A stretch of 64,000 bases of DNA. Source: Ursus arctos (lineage: Eukaryota > Chordata > Mammalia > Carnivora > Ursidae). Shown one piece after another: positions 32,519 to 43,915 of this stretch. Under the pieces are notes generated by a model. The model had not been told where the DNA came from. It made no database searches and saw nothing but the letters and a program-made list of their open reading frames with translations. Numbering within the stretch: the stretch's first letter is position 1; the number at the start of each line of letters is the position of its first letter. Position numbers and translations under genes: made by a program. Location: positions 59,393,689 through 59,457,688 of the forward strand of contig NW_026622797.1 in NCBI RefSeq assembly GCF_023065955.2, written 5' to 3'.

Positions 32519-34970
32519 GACAGCTCCAACTCCCAGTGGCCGTATCAGCAAGATGGCTGATATCTCTGTATTTCTTGTGGCTTCTGTTGCCTGAATTCCA
32601 ACATGGAGTCCTAAGTATTTAATACATGTGTATATGTTTATACATTTCTTCAAAGGACAGTTTTAAAACATTAAATTGAAATACTTACATATAAAAGCTG
32701 ATAAAGGCAGTTTGACTATTTTAGTATTTTTATATGGATAAAAGTTAAAACTTTTTTTGGTAGGAAACAGAAATAAAAAGATAATCCTTTTTTAGAATTC
32801 AATCAAATAGGAAGGAAAGAAGTTCTCATTGTTTAGGAATAAAATGTTCACAAGGAGGGGGAAATGCCTGCTTCTACTAGACATTCAACCTGTACAAATA
32901 TACATTTAAATAGCCACTTTCCCTGGTATGTAGTCCTTGAAATACCGATCTAAACAGCTTTTGGCTATGACTACCTGGTTTTAAAAATAGTTCTGTTTTC
33001 TGTGTCAAACATTTTGTGTCCATTTGCTACACTTAAAAAAAAAAAAAAAGGTTGGGCAATGTTGTGTCTTTTGAGATACAGTAACATGACAGAAAGTGAC
33101 AAATGGGGGAATGTGTCACAATGAAGCATGATATATTATAGCAGAGTGATATGCTGATACTCAAAGAATCCATAATATGCATCTTTCTTTTTATTTGCTG
33201 CTACAGCAGAAGAGATTATTCTTATAGATTAAGGGACTACTGTCACATCTTAGGTAGCAAAGTAAATATATTTCACTACATTAATATTTCTCTATAAGAC
33301 TGTCATATGCTTTTTCTGTACCTCCTTTCTATTAATTTCAGATTAGCAGCAGAAGCATTTATAAATAGAATTCTATTCCTTATGCCTGACTTATCCGGTG
33401 GTAACACAATATTCGGAGTCTGAATTCCAAGTCATTAATAAGGAAAAAAGATTAATGCCAACAATGGACACAACTGTGACTGAAGAAAAAGAATAGGTTT
33501 AAATACAATGGTATTTTGATGATCTCCACAAGATCCTTTACAGAAAAATACAACAATGCATAAAAATCCCTAATTTTAAACATAAAATTATCCAGATCAT
33601 TAAAATACATTTTAAAACAAAAATTCTATTGTCTTTTTATGTGGCCTTTGAAGGCTTTAAGTATGTCATATATTGTTATTTGTTCCAAATATTTGCAACC
33701 GGTAACATCTATAATATTCAGTAAAGATGGTTTACCATCAGCTTTTAGTCTACAACTAAGAACACTTGGCTGGTTTTTTTGTTTTTTTTTTCTTCCTCAA
33801 GAGATATGCATGTTGCCCTGTTTTTCAGAAAATTGCTGAAGTATGTTTTGAAGCCAAAGCAAACTACAGTCTTTGTTATCAGGCATTAGTGATCATAATA
33901 TATATTAATGCCAAAATGCATAATGAATACAAATGCAATATTAATGTAAGGTTTAAAAAGGCAGCAATTTTATGCTAACAGTAAGGTTCTGTTAAGATAT
34001 TTTTTTTCCTGCTGTAATCTCTCTATTCTTTTTTTTTTTTAATTTATTCCATTCTTTCCTCTTATTTATCATCAGAAAGGGATACCCACCAGCTAATTCG
34101 CACAGTACCATCTCATAAATACTAGAGTGTGGCTTAAAAATCAAAAGCCTGTTCTATACCTAAAAAAGTTTGTATAAGTGAATTTAAATAATCATTCCAA
34201 AGGAATTCATTACTATTATTGTATACAACTTTGCCAAGACATTGTGACTCATGTATCATGAAGCTGATTCTTTTGTCCTTACCTACTTATAATAACCTCC
34301 CTATATACAAAGACAGTTTATAAAAGTAAAATAGCATGTGAATTTTATTTTTACAAATCAGAAAATACAAAAAACCCATTTGTGAAGCAATCCCATGAGT
34401 TATTACATTTCTCATCACATGTGAAAATCGGCACAACAAGAAGCATTGACTCTTTTCTATGCAACAGGTAACACGGACTCACACTCCTAATTAAACATTT
34501 TTAGTGCTTCTCTGCAGTGTGGGGGCATCAGCTTAAAATAAAAGTCCTTCGTTATTATGAGCATCATTTTAGGTGGAAAACTCAACTTTTCCCATGCAAT
34601 CGATTAGATTTTTAAAAATTTCACATGAAAGATTTTACATTCATAGGAGAATATTTAGTCATAGAAAAGACCTTTTTTGGAGGTGAAAATGGCATTTTGC
34701 TCCAGTAGAAGAGTGTAAAAATCTTAACTATACAGAACGGCACTTTTTGTGGAGAAGAAAGGCACTTGATTTTACATATGTTCCCTTAGATATGATGTGG
34801 CTTTTTTTCTAGCAAAGGTCTATTGACCAGGTTTCCCTTAGATATAAAAAAAGAACGACTTCAGTATTATTAAAAACTTGGGGATAGATATACTTAATGA
34901 ATGTTCACAAATTATAGTATCACATTTTAAAAGCAAAGGATCAAAATACTCTTAATGCAATTATTATCTT
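32519..34970. other. Unique AT-rich stretch
   Basis: No gene and no named element. There is an A run at 33036-33050 and T runs near 33774-33791 and 34029-34040. Two plus frames (33639-33839, 33766-33978) have no recognisable domain. Confidence 0.45.
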
Positions 34971-34986
34971 CCAGGATACAATTCTT

Positions 34987-35165
34987 TTTTTTTTAATTTT
35001 AATATTTTATTTATTTATTTGACTGAGAGAGAGAGTACAAGCAAGGGGAGTGGCAGGCAGAGGGAGTAGCAGGCTCCCTGCTCAGCAGGGACTCCATCCC
35101 TGGGCTCTGGGATCATGACCTGAGCTGAAGGCAGCTGCTTAACCAACTGAGCTACCTAGGCGCCC
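34987..35165 (-). mobile_element. SINEC (CAN-SINE), intermediate subtype, perfect TSD
   Basis: Reversed tail TTTAATATTTTATTTATTTATTTGACTGAGAGAGAGAG, AGCAGGCTCCCTGCTCAGCAGGGACTCC, GATCATGACCTGAGCTGAAGGCAG, reversed head TGAGCTACCTAGGCGCCCC. A perfect 16-bp TSD, CCAGGATACAATTCTT, lies at 34971-34986 and 35166-35181. Confidence 0.98.
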
Positions 35166-35181
35166 CCAGGATACAATTCTT

Positions 35182-36196
35182 ATGTAAAAATGTATAATTC
35201 ATTTTAGAAAAAGTCTTTATTCCCGGTTACATAAACAGGTTAAAAAGTCCAGCTTCTAACTCGTAACAATAAATATTTTATTTAAAAAATATAGCAAAGT
35301 TTTTGTTGTTGTTTGTTGTTTGGAAAAACTTTGTGATTGTCATTTTAAATATTTCCATTTCCATAGACATACTATGTCTAAATCACTTGACATTAGCAAC
35401 AATTTCAATCCATTACAATCATATCTGCTCCCTAGAGAAATGTACCTTATCACATGAAATAACTAATTTTTCTGTAATGCCCATGAATAAAGAAAAATAA
35501 AATCAAATAAAGGTAGTTTTTCTCTAGGTATTTAAATTTTGTATTTAAATTTGCTTTACCCAATCTCTGCATTAATTTCAAGCTAAGACTTATTATTAAA
35601 ATAAAGGAGTCATATAAGCAGTTATGTGATGGATTAAAGTAACATATTGAATTGCATTAAATTGTATTGTTGCGTATCTTTTAAGGACGTGGCTTATCGT
35701 GAGCTGAAGAGATTTCTTATTTTTAAAATCATAAACCTTTCCATAATCTCCTATTTCTGATCTTAATTTATATCTGAATTCTTTATATAATTCAGTGTGT
35801 ATAAAAGACCATATGATTCCAAATTCGGTCACCTTGCTGGGGAAAACACAGTATTACTATAAACAGAAACAGACAAACATTCCAGATCCCCAACAGAATA
35901 ATATTTTGGCAAATTCAAATAAATCAAAATCATAATAATTTAATATTCATTAAAATGTTTAGAACGAATTAGAGAAATCACATGGAATTTTGTCTCTTTT
36001 ATTTCCAACCTTCAGTTCAGTTGTAATAGTGGATAAAAAAGTATTTTACAATTCAAATTTATTATTTTTTCAAGTTTCAGACACTACAGTAGTGATCGAG
36101 GCCTCTCTCTATTATTTTTAGTCATAGTTTGAGGCCCCTTCCCTTTCCACAAAGATAGCTCTCATCAGTACCATGCTTCATCACAGGACTTATAGT
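35182..36196. other. Unique AT-rich stretch
   Basis: Nothing recognised. Frames 35303-35500 (plus) and 35596-35832 (minus) are not supported as genes. Confidence 0.45.
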
Positions 36197-36393
36197 CAGT
36201 GGTGTGCTGGTGAATGTTTAACAACCAACTCTCCAGAAGAAGGAACACAAAAAACCCCCAAAACGAAAAACAGCTTATTCATGGTATATGCTGATTTCTT
36301 TTGTGTACTTACTCTCATCATGGCCAATTTCTAGCTACCAATGTAGTATCATTGAATGAAGAGTTAAGAGATTCACAACAGCACACCATTACA
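36197..36393. mobile_element. Small inverted-repeat-ended element, MITE-like (tentative)
   Basis: The left end CAGTGGTGTGCTGGTGAATG (36197-36216) is mirrored by ATTCACAACAGCACACCATTACA (36371-36393). The arms pair over about 16 bases with an indel. The ~200-bp size and CAGTGGTG-like terminus suit a hAT-class non-autonomous transposon. No matching 8-bp target duplication was found, and similarity to known elements could continue past the right arm. Confidence 0.5.
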
Positions 36394-39300
36394 CAGTATT
36401 TCCACCACACCAGTATGATAGTTGTAACTCACATCGAGAGCATGGTAAATATAGTGAAATAATTTGGAAGTAACAGGTTGTAAGTATTTATGATCTTGAT
36501 TTTAATTTAGTTTGTTAATTGTAAGTTCATGTAATTTGCTTTTTAGTAACAGTTATTTTAAGCAACCAAAAGTCCCCCAAATTTGACAATCGTCCCTCAT
36601 GAGCTGGTATAAGCTCAATACAGCACTGAGCTTACTTCAGAAAATCTTTCATAAGCCCTAACTTAAAAGAAATTCATACTGTTTTAGATGTGTAATGTTA
36701 GAGCTACAAATTTCTGAAAACATAAAAATCAGCAGTCGGATAGTAATCCTACTGGCATTAATTTGTCAGATTTCAAGAAGCCAGCATTTTTATGTCTCCT
36801 GCACCAAAAAGACAAATGAATCTTTGTTCTTATAATTTTTTAAGCCTATAGAATCATCTCTTTTAGATGGGCTCTTTGGCCAGGCCATCATCCTTAGCTG
36901 AGACATTGCTTATTATCTTTGCTAAATGATTTGTAACCTTGAGGATATTCTGGGCAACACTTTCTACCTACATTGGCCCACTTCCTCAGAAAGAAAGAGG
37001 TTGATGGATAGACAATGGATACAGACCTCTCTTGAGACTTTCACACTGATATGTGCAAAAGTAGCCCTGGAGGTAGGAGAAGGATTCCTAATTGGTCTGG
37101 GGTGGATGTTTTGAATGGGATGTAAATGTATAAATCAGCCTCTATTTTTCAGGGTTACCCTCACAGCTCCTTCTACATGAAGAAATAAGGCAGTGGATTC
37201 AGATCACGTTTCTTCATTTTTCCAATTTAAAAGCTATCCTAGTAGAATGTGACCCTAATCTTTCTCGTCTATTGCTTAAACTGGCCCTGAAGTAGTTAGT
37301 AGACAGAAGACAATAGGTTTGGTCAGTGAAACATAAGATGAATATATAATGGCATAAGAATTCCTAATTAATCAGTAATTTCCTAACAACAATGGGACAC
37401 TGTAGTTCTACCAGCCACTATCCTGCATGGTTTCACATGGAACAAAGTTCTTCCAGTCTCTGGGAGACAGTGCTCTTTCTGGCTCAGTGTGTTGCCTGCT
37501 AATCTCCCAAAGATCAAATTTCAGAGAGAGAAAATATATGAAAGGGGGCCCTAGTAAGCGAGCAAAAATTAAGAGATTGAATTAGCAGTTGGGGGGTTCA
37601 GTTTAATCACTGTTAAGTATTATTCTAAACCCATTTTGGGTACAGAAATCAGATGTTTTCTAAAAAAATTTATATTTTACGCAACAATTTGAAAACTGCA
37701 AATTTCTTGTTTGAAACTTAACACGGCTCAGTCTCATTGACATGATCAGCATGAATACAATATTATAATAACCTGTGGTTAGGATAGGAACCATCGATGA
37801 TTATTAAGAGCGCTTTCACTTTTAACATTTTATCAGTATTTTTATTATCCCCAATTCTGTTCTTTCACTATAGGAAGCCTATTTTAGCTAAAATCCAAGA
37901 TTCTGACTCTCATCTGTATTTACCATCAGTGCAACTGGAATGAGTAATTTTTCCTCCACCCATCATCCCCCATGAGAATGTGAAGTTTTCTCATATCATC
38001 TGGATCTAAGATGAATGAAACTTGACACATTTATTTAAAGGAACTGCTTAACTATATCATTACTGCATGAAACAATCTAAGGTTGCTTTTGACATTTCAC
38101 AGTATGTGAAATTCACTGTGAATTAAAGTGAAATGAGTAACTAATAAGAGAAAACATAGTTATTTGACCTATTTTTCCTCTTCGTATTTGCAGTACAGTG
38201 GAGGTAAGAATCAGGAAGCCAGAATTCGTCAATGTCTCTTGTTAACCCTTTAGTAGGAATCCCTGTCTCACTGAATGCCCACGTCATTGGTTATGCACAT
38301 AGAAGAGCCGTAGAGCATTTCTTAATTTGCACCCCTCGATTAAATCATTTATTTAAATGGAAGATGTTAACCTGAAACAGAGACGTAGTTTTTCACAGAA
38401 TGAGTTTAGTCTATTCTAAATACAAGCTCCTGAATGACAAAAGCAAAATAAATTAAAAGTTTATTTATTTTTGAAATTGTATTCTGTCCTGGAAATAGAA
38501 AAAAAAACCTAATGTTGTCACTGATAAAAACTTAGGAGGCAGCTAATTTTAGGTTGTTTTTGTAGCAAATAGGAGGGTTTGAACCAATCTCTCCAGACTT
38601 TTTACCTTAGAGTAAAGCTATATTTCAAGAAAATAACCAAAAATATTAAGATAGTGGGTTTCTAAAGCACTACTTCTTTATATTTTTGCTTCATGTTTTT
38701 TGATGTATTTAAAGAACTGCATTTCAGTAGAACTTGCCATATTAAAATTTCAAGTTCGAACTTAAATTCTTACTGATTTAAATACTACACTAATTTTGGG
38801 CAAATAGTATGGCTTTTTCATGATTATCACATATGAAATGCTATTGACAATGCCATTTTAGAAACTTTGTAACAAAGATCTAATTGAATAGAGAGTCTCA
38901 GTTTATGTACATTTTATTTAATCCCAAACTGAAAGATATATTCAATCTCTGACCAGTTTGGAAGGCTGATGCTGACTATATAAACTATTATCATAGTATT
39001 TTGCTTGCTTTGCTGATTTTAAAGTAAATAGCAAAAAACTGCAGATTTATGATGCAGTATATTGATGAAAAAAACATTATATCTACCATGCTCAATAAGT
39101 AACCAATTTAAGGTTTGAAAACCAATAAGTTATCAACTCATATAAATCCCACCACATATTAAATAATCAAAACCTCCTGAAAGATCAAATAAAGAACACC
39201 AATTTAAACTTTTTGCCAGAATTTTGGTTCATGAATGGCCTGACCTGTCTATGGATCAATGGGATAATTCTTTTAGTTTGAATAGGGCTCTGTCTCTTAA

Positions 39301-39933
39301 TATAACATATTAAGTTATCAAAGTTAAATGTCACTGAAAATTTTCCACCTGGTTTCCTTTTCAATATTTTAAGTACGTATTAATGTATATTTCACAGGAG
39401 AGTGACCAGGGAATGCTATTATCACTGAAAATAAAGGAGTTCAAATAATAAGTTCTTGAAACTGTACGAAGAAGCATTCTCTTAAGTCAATTTAAGCCAT
39501 CAAAGTATATAATGTAGAGAAACAATTAAAAGACAGATGGAAATACATTGATGAATACCAAATTATAAATGATTTTGTATTTTTACAACCTCCATATTTA
39601 AACCTCAGTGACTACGGTCTTATTTTTATGTTTTAGAAGCCTGGTTTAGATACAAAGAAGAGCTAAAATCTGACTCTGGCCTTGGGTTTACATTGCCGTT
39701 TTCATTAACTGTGCAGAAGTCAAGGAGATTCAGTGTAGTTATAACAAAGACGTTTTATTTTGGGGGGAATTCCTAGGACTTTGACTACCTTGAATGAACT
39801 CGGTTGGGGGAGAGGTAGGGAGACTAGCTTATTTTTTCATGGTTATCAACTGAGCTAAAACATTGAGATGAATCTATCAGATACTTCTGGAAGCTCTGGA
39901 GAGGTATTTGCAAAATGAAGAACAATCTGGAAT
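36394..39933. other. Repeat-poor unique stretch
   Basis: About 3.5 kb with no SINE, LINE, LTR or microsatellite I can recognise, the longest such run on this side of the window. No open frame looks coding: 36926-37114 has no domain and ends without a plausible splice context. The clustered short inverted repeats at 38093-38135 are noted in the findings. Confidence 0.5.
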
Positions 39934-39950
39934 AAGAAAGTCTCTTTCAG

Positions 39951-40144
39951 GGGCGCCTGGGTGGTGCAGTCGTTAAGCATCTGCCTTGGGCTCAGGGTGT
40001 GATCCCAGCGTTCTGGGATCGAGCCCCACATCGGGCTCCTCTGCTATGAGCCTGCTTCTTCCTCTCCCACTCCCCCTGCTTGTGTTCCCTCTCTCGCTGG
40101 CTGTCTCTGTCAAATAAATAAATAAAATCTTTTTAAAAAAAAGA
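39951..40144 (+). mobile_element. SINEC (CAN-SINE), young subtype
   Basis: GGGCGCCTGGGTGGTGCAGTCGTTAAGC, GGGATCGAGCCCCACATCGGGC, the young block ending CTCTCGCTGGCTGTCTCTGTC, AAATAAATAAATAAAATC tail. TSD of 17 bp with one difference (39934-39950; 40145-40161; AAGAAAGTCTCTWTCAG). Confidence 0.98.
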
Positions 40145-40204
40145 AAGAAAGTCTCTATCAGGTTTCCCTATCTTTCCATGAATTGCAGATTAATTTTTCT
40201 ACAA

Positions 40205-40918
40205 TGGAAAAATGATTATGTCACTCCCCTAAACTCCTAAATAACTGTTTACAATTTGGTGTTCCTTAGGATTTCTGCCTTGAGTGAATTGTCATGACTT
40301 TCAGAATAAAGTTTATGCTGTTTTTTTTTAGAGAGTAATGTCTGGATCCTGTCTTCCAGATCTCACTTCCCACATTTTCCATGTTCCAATCATATTAAAC
40401 CATTTGAAGATATTTTAATATGTTTGCACTCTCACCTCTCCATTACCTGCACACACTATCTGAAATGTCCCTTCATTTCAAGCTTCCCTTTTGAACTTCT
40501 CTATCTTACCAGCTTTGGAACTCTTACATAAGCCTTCCTCCTCAAGATTAAGTTTAAATATCCTGCATCCATTTTTCTTCCCCCATCCTCCTCATTTCCC
40601 CACTCCCTGGCTGGGTGAGGCTCCCTCTTATGTGCTCTCCTAACTCTGTTCATGTTTCTACCACAGCCTATAATGATATTGGACTGTATTGTACCATATA
40701 TACATATGCATGTATGTGTGTGTGTGTATTTTTTACTTATAAATATTATTTACTTATATTAATATATATGTATTAATTTACTTGTTCTTATAGTGCAATA
40801 GAATACATTTCACAGGGCTATGGCTTTTAAACCACATCCCTAATTCCTAGCTCTCAGTACAGTGTCTGACACAAATAAGTACTCAGAATGATTTATTCAA
40901 TAAATGTTCACATTGTCT
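40205..40918 (+). mobile_element. LINE-2 (L2) 3' segment
   Basis: ATGATTATGTCACTCCCCTAAACTCC, TTTCAGAATAAAGTTTATGCTG, GGATCCTGTCTTCCAGATCTCAC, TTACCTGCACACACTATCTGAAATG, GCCTTCCTCCTCAAGATTAAG, then CTAGCTCTCAGTACAGTGTCTGACACAAATAAGTACTCAGAATGATTTATTCAATAAATG at the 3' end. An AT/TG simple expansion sits at 40690-40790. Confidence 0.82.
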
Positions 40919-41351
40919 TAAAAGTTAAAAACCATGAGCAAATCTGGCATTTTGGAAAGGAAGAATTGGGTAGAAGCTATCAAAAGCAAGATCATTCACA
41001 GCTTAGAAAACTCAAGGCTTTGGTCCTAGTCCCTGCCGCAATGGAATTGTCTCCTTGAAGACAGGCTTCAGGAGCAGATTTATGTCCTTGAAAGAACCAT
41101 TCCTCATTCCATAGTAACGCTGCTACATGGAGTTCTGGAAGGATTGTATCTGCTCCCACTCCCACTCCCCCAGTCCATGTGTCTCAATCAGCTCCACTCT
41201 TGAGCTTTTCCATAAGTTATCAGGAAAGATGCTCTCTTCACTTCTAGAACAAAGCTTTAAAGAACATGTATATTAGAAGGCTAACACCTACCCAGTTACC
41301 AAATGGAAGAGACCTGTGTAGGACTGAAGTCAGTAAGAGATAAACTCTTTT
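40919..41351. other. Unique non-coding stretch
   Basis: Nothing recognised. A (CTCCCA)-like pyrimidine patch lies at 41150-41172. Confidence 0.4.
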
Positions 41352-42155
41352 TTTTTAATTATTTAAAAAATTTTTAATTGTGGTAAAATACGTAACAGAA
41401 AATCCACCACCTTAAGCATTTTCAACTATACCAGTAGTATTAAGTAATTCACATTGTTTACATATTAGTGTTGGGTATATTCACATATTCACAAGATCTC
41501 CAGAACTTTTACATCTTGCAAACTGAAACTCTATGAGCATTAAATAATTCTCCTTTCCTCCCTCCTCCCAGCCCCTGGTAATCAACATTCTACTTTCTGT
41601 TTATATGAATTTGACTATTTTAAGTACCTCATATAAGTGGAGTCATACAGTAGAAGTCTTTCTGTGATTGGCTTATTTCACCTAGCTTAATGTCCTCAAG
41701 TTTCATCTGTGTTCTAGTAAGTGACAGGATTTCTTTTGTTTTTCAGGCTGAATAATTTTCCATTGTATGTATATACCACATTTTCTTTACGTATTTATCA
41801 TCAATAAACATTTGCGATGTTTCTGCCTCTTGACTATTTCGACTAATACGATGAACATAGATATATATAAATGTCTCTTGAAATCCCTGCTTTCAATTCC
41901 TTTGGATATATATCAAGAAATGGGATTGCTGGATCACGGTAGTTCTAACTGTAACTTTTTGAAGAATCATCACACTGCTTTCCATAGCCATTACACCATT
42001 TTACGATCCCACTAACAGTGTATAAGGATTCCAATTTCTCCACATGCTCATCTTGTTATTTTTTGTGGTGTTTTTGCTTGTTCGTTTGTTTTGACAGTAG
42101 CCATCTTAATGGGTGCGAGGAGATATCTCATTGCAGCTGTGATTTGCACTGAGAT
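41352..42155 (-). mobile_element. LINE-1 (L1MA/L1MB-like) 3' part, antisense
   Basis: Opens with the antisense 3' terminus TTTTTAATTGTGGTAAAATACGTAAC and CCACCACCTTAAGCATTTTCAAC. Continues ATCTTGCAAACTGAAACTCTATG, CAGCCCCTGGTAATCAACATTCTACTTTCTG, ACCTCATATAAGTGGAGTCATACAGTAG, CAGGCTGAATAATTTTCCATTGTATGTATATACCACATTTTC, CTTTGGATATATATCAAGAAATGGGATTGCTGGATCA, ending ATGGGTGCGAGGAGATATCTCATTGCAGC. 5'-truncated within the ORF2 C-terminus. Confidence 0.95.
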
Positions 42156-43200
42156 AGATTCTTGGTTACATGGTTCAGCTACTGCATCCAGCTAGGACTG
42201 CATGAACTAGTGTTTATGATTTTCTCAAGTTGGTTTGAATTACCGCACTTTTAACCAAAAGAATTCTGTATGATACATTCCTCTGTCCCAGTGAATCTCT
42301 ATATCTTCCCTCCAAGGCTTTACTGATATTTTTGCCATGCCACCACAAATCTAACCAATGAGAGGTCTTCTGGAGTTAACAGGGATCCTTGGTAGAAAAT
42401 GCAAATGTACCTTCTATTGTTGAGAAACGTTCAGTCAAACTTTGCACAAACTAATAATTATCAGGTTTCCTCCTACCAACATCTAGGTAACAAAATCCTC
42501 ACTGAAAGCTTCACAGTTATACTTGGAGCAGGAAGAACAAAGAAGGAGAAAGTGGATAAAGAGAAGGAAGAGGAGGAGAGGAAGGGAGAAGAAGAGGAGA
42601 AAAAGGAATTCAAGATGGGGAAGGAGAGAAGCAGGGAGAGGAAGGAAGAATTAAAGAAGTTTGATACTCTATAGAGAATTTTCTGCATAACAGCCTACTC
42701 CACCCTGCATTTCCCATCTCAAAGGGCATACCAATAAGGGAAGTCCTAGCACAATATAATCGCTTTATGCCAAGAAAGAAACTTTTGATCTAAAGAAAAT
42801 AGGCAAAAAACTTTTAAAGCTAAACTATTCAGTAAAGTTCAGAACCGCAGCATTCACTGAATTCCCTTTTAGAACCAAACCAAAGATGTCTGGTATCTAA
42901 AACAGTAAAACAGAGGCATGGGTCTAATAGAGATATACAGTACTATGAAAGATCAAGCTTTCAATCTGTGGACTGAGGGGTATGGACAAATCTTAGAAGG
43001 ATAAGAGATTTGGTCCCAACAGTGCAATTAAGTATAGTTCCCATATTGAAACTGACCAAAATTAGATCACAGATTTGAAAAATGGTGACAGCAACCCATT
43101 TTATTAGGTTTGACCTAATAAATAAATCATTTTTCAGAAGGGTCACTGAAAGCTGCATGAATTCTGCACAGATATATGGGGTGAGGGGGATCTCGAATTC
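42156..43200. other. Unique non-coding stretch
   Basis: Contains the purine-rich tract at 42536-42655 and otherwise nothing recognisable. Confidence 0.45.
42536..42655. repeat. Purine-rich (GGAGAA/GAAGGA) low-complexity tract
   Basis: About 120 bp almost entirely A and G on the plus strand, with irregular GGAGAA periodicity. It generates an acidic/basic charged peptide in one frame (KEEEEERKGEEEEKK) and its serine-rich complement on the other strand; neither is a gene. Confidence 0.9.
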
Positions 43201-43216
43201 AAGAAGCAAATTAGAG

Positions 43217-43423
43217 GGGTGCTGGGTGGCTCAGTCGGTGAGCATGGAACTCTTGGTTTCTGCTCAGGTCATGATCTCAAGGATGTGGAATCAAGCCCTA
43301 GGCCGGGTTCCACACTCAGTTCAGAGTCTGCTTGGGATTCTTTCTCCCTCTCCCTCTGCTCCTCCCCCACATGCACCCTCTCTCTCTCTCTCTAAAATAA
43401 ATAGAATCTATAAAAAAAATTAA
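43217..43423 (+). mobile_element. SINEC (CAN-SINE), older subtype
   Basis: GGGTGCTGGGTGGCTCAGTCGGTGAGCATGGAACTCTTGG, GCTCAGGTCATGATCTCAAGG, AGAGTCTGCTTGGGATTCTTTCTCCCTCTCCC, CT repeat, AAAATAAATAGAATC tail. TSD of 16 bp (43201-43216 and 43424-43439, AAGAAGCAAATTASAG), one difference. The 43082-43423 frame is a SINE read-through. Confidence 0.97.
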
Positions 43424-43739
43424 AAGAAGCAAATTACAGATGTTGAAAGTCATCAGTAGAAGAAGTTTCCCTGCCTCACATTCTATGAAGCAAAGCGCTG
43501 TAGAGAATGGGATTCTGGGCAGCAGATTGCTGGTTCACTGTCTCATGCCAAATGACTAAATGCTTTCATCTAGATGTCTAGCCAGTGTATAATAGCCATA
43601 AAGAAATGGAGAAGTGGAGGGCCGGTTAAGTGTAATTTGCTTTTACTTTTATATTTTAGATGCACACACATGCATATGAAAAATGAATATATTTTCTTTG
43701 CATTCAATTTTTATACCTTTTGGCTAAGGGGTCACAGAC

Positions 43740-43915
43740 TTAAGAATTATCTGGGTTAAGCTTTGGCTCTGTCACCTCATTCTGTCTGACTTTGAGCACA
43801 TAACTTTAATTTACTCAGTTTCTTCATATGAAAAAAGAGCATAATAATAATTCCCATATCAAAAAGTTATGATTCTTAAATGAGGTAGTGCGTAGGGGAA
43901 ATGCTAAGTGATAAC
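43740..43915 (+). mobile_element. MIR SINE
   Basis: TTTGGCTCTGTCACCTCATTC, CTGACTTTGAGCACATAACTTTAATTTACTCAGTTTCTTCATATG, GCATAATAATAATTCCCATATCAAAAAGTTATGATTCTTAAATGAG: the full MIR core in order. Confidence 0.8.

Noticed and set aside
42399..42688. Overlapping 91-residue plus frame and 71-residue minus frame
   Set aside because: The charged and serine-rich parts come from the homopurine tract; the remainder shows no family resemblance or splice context.
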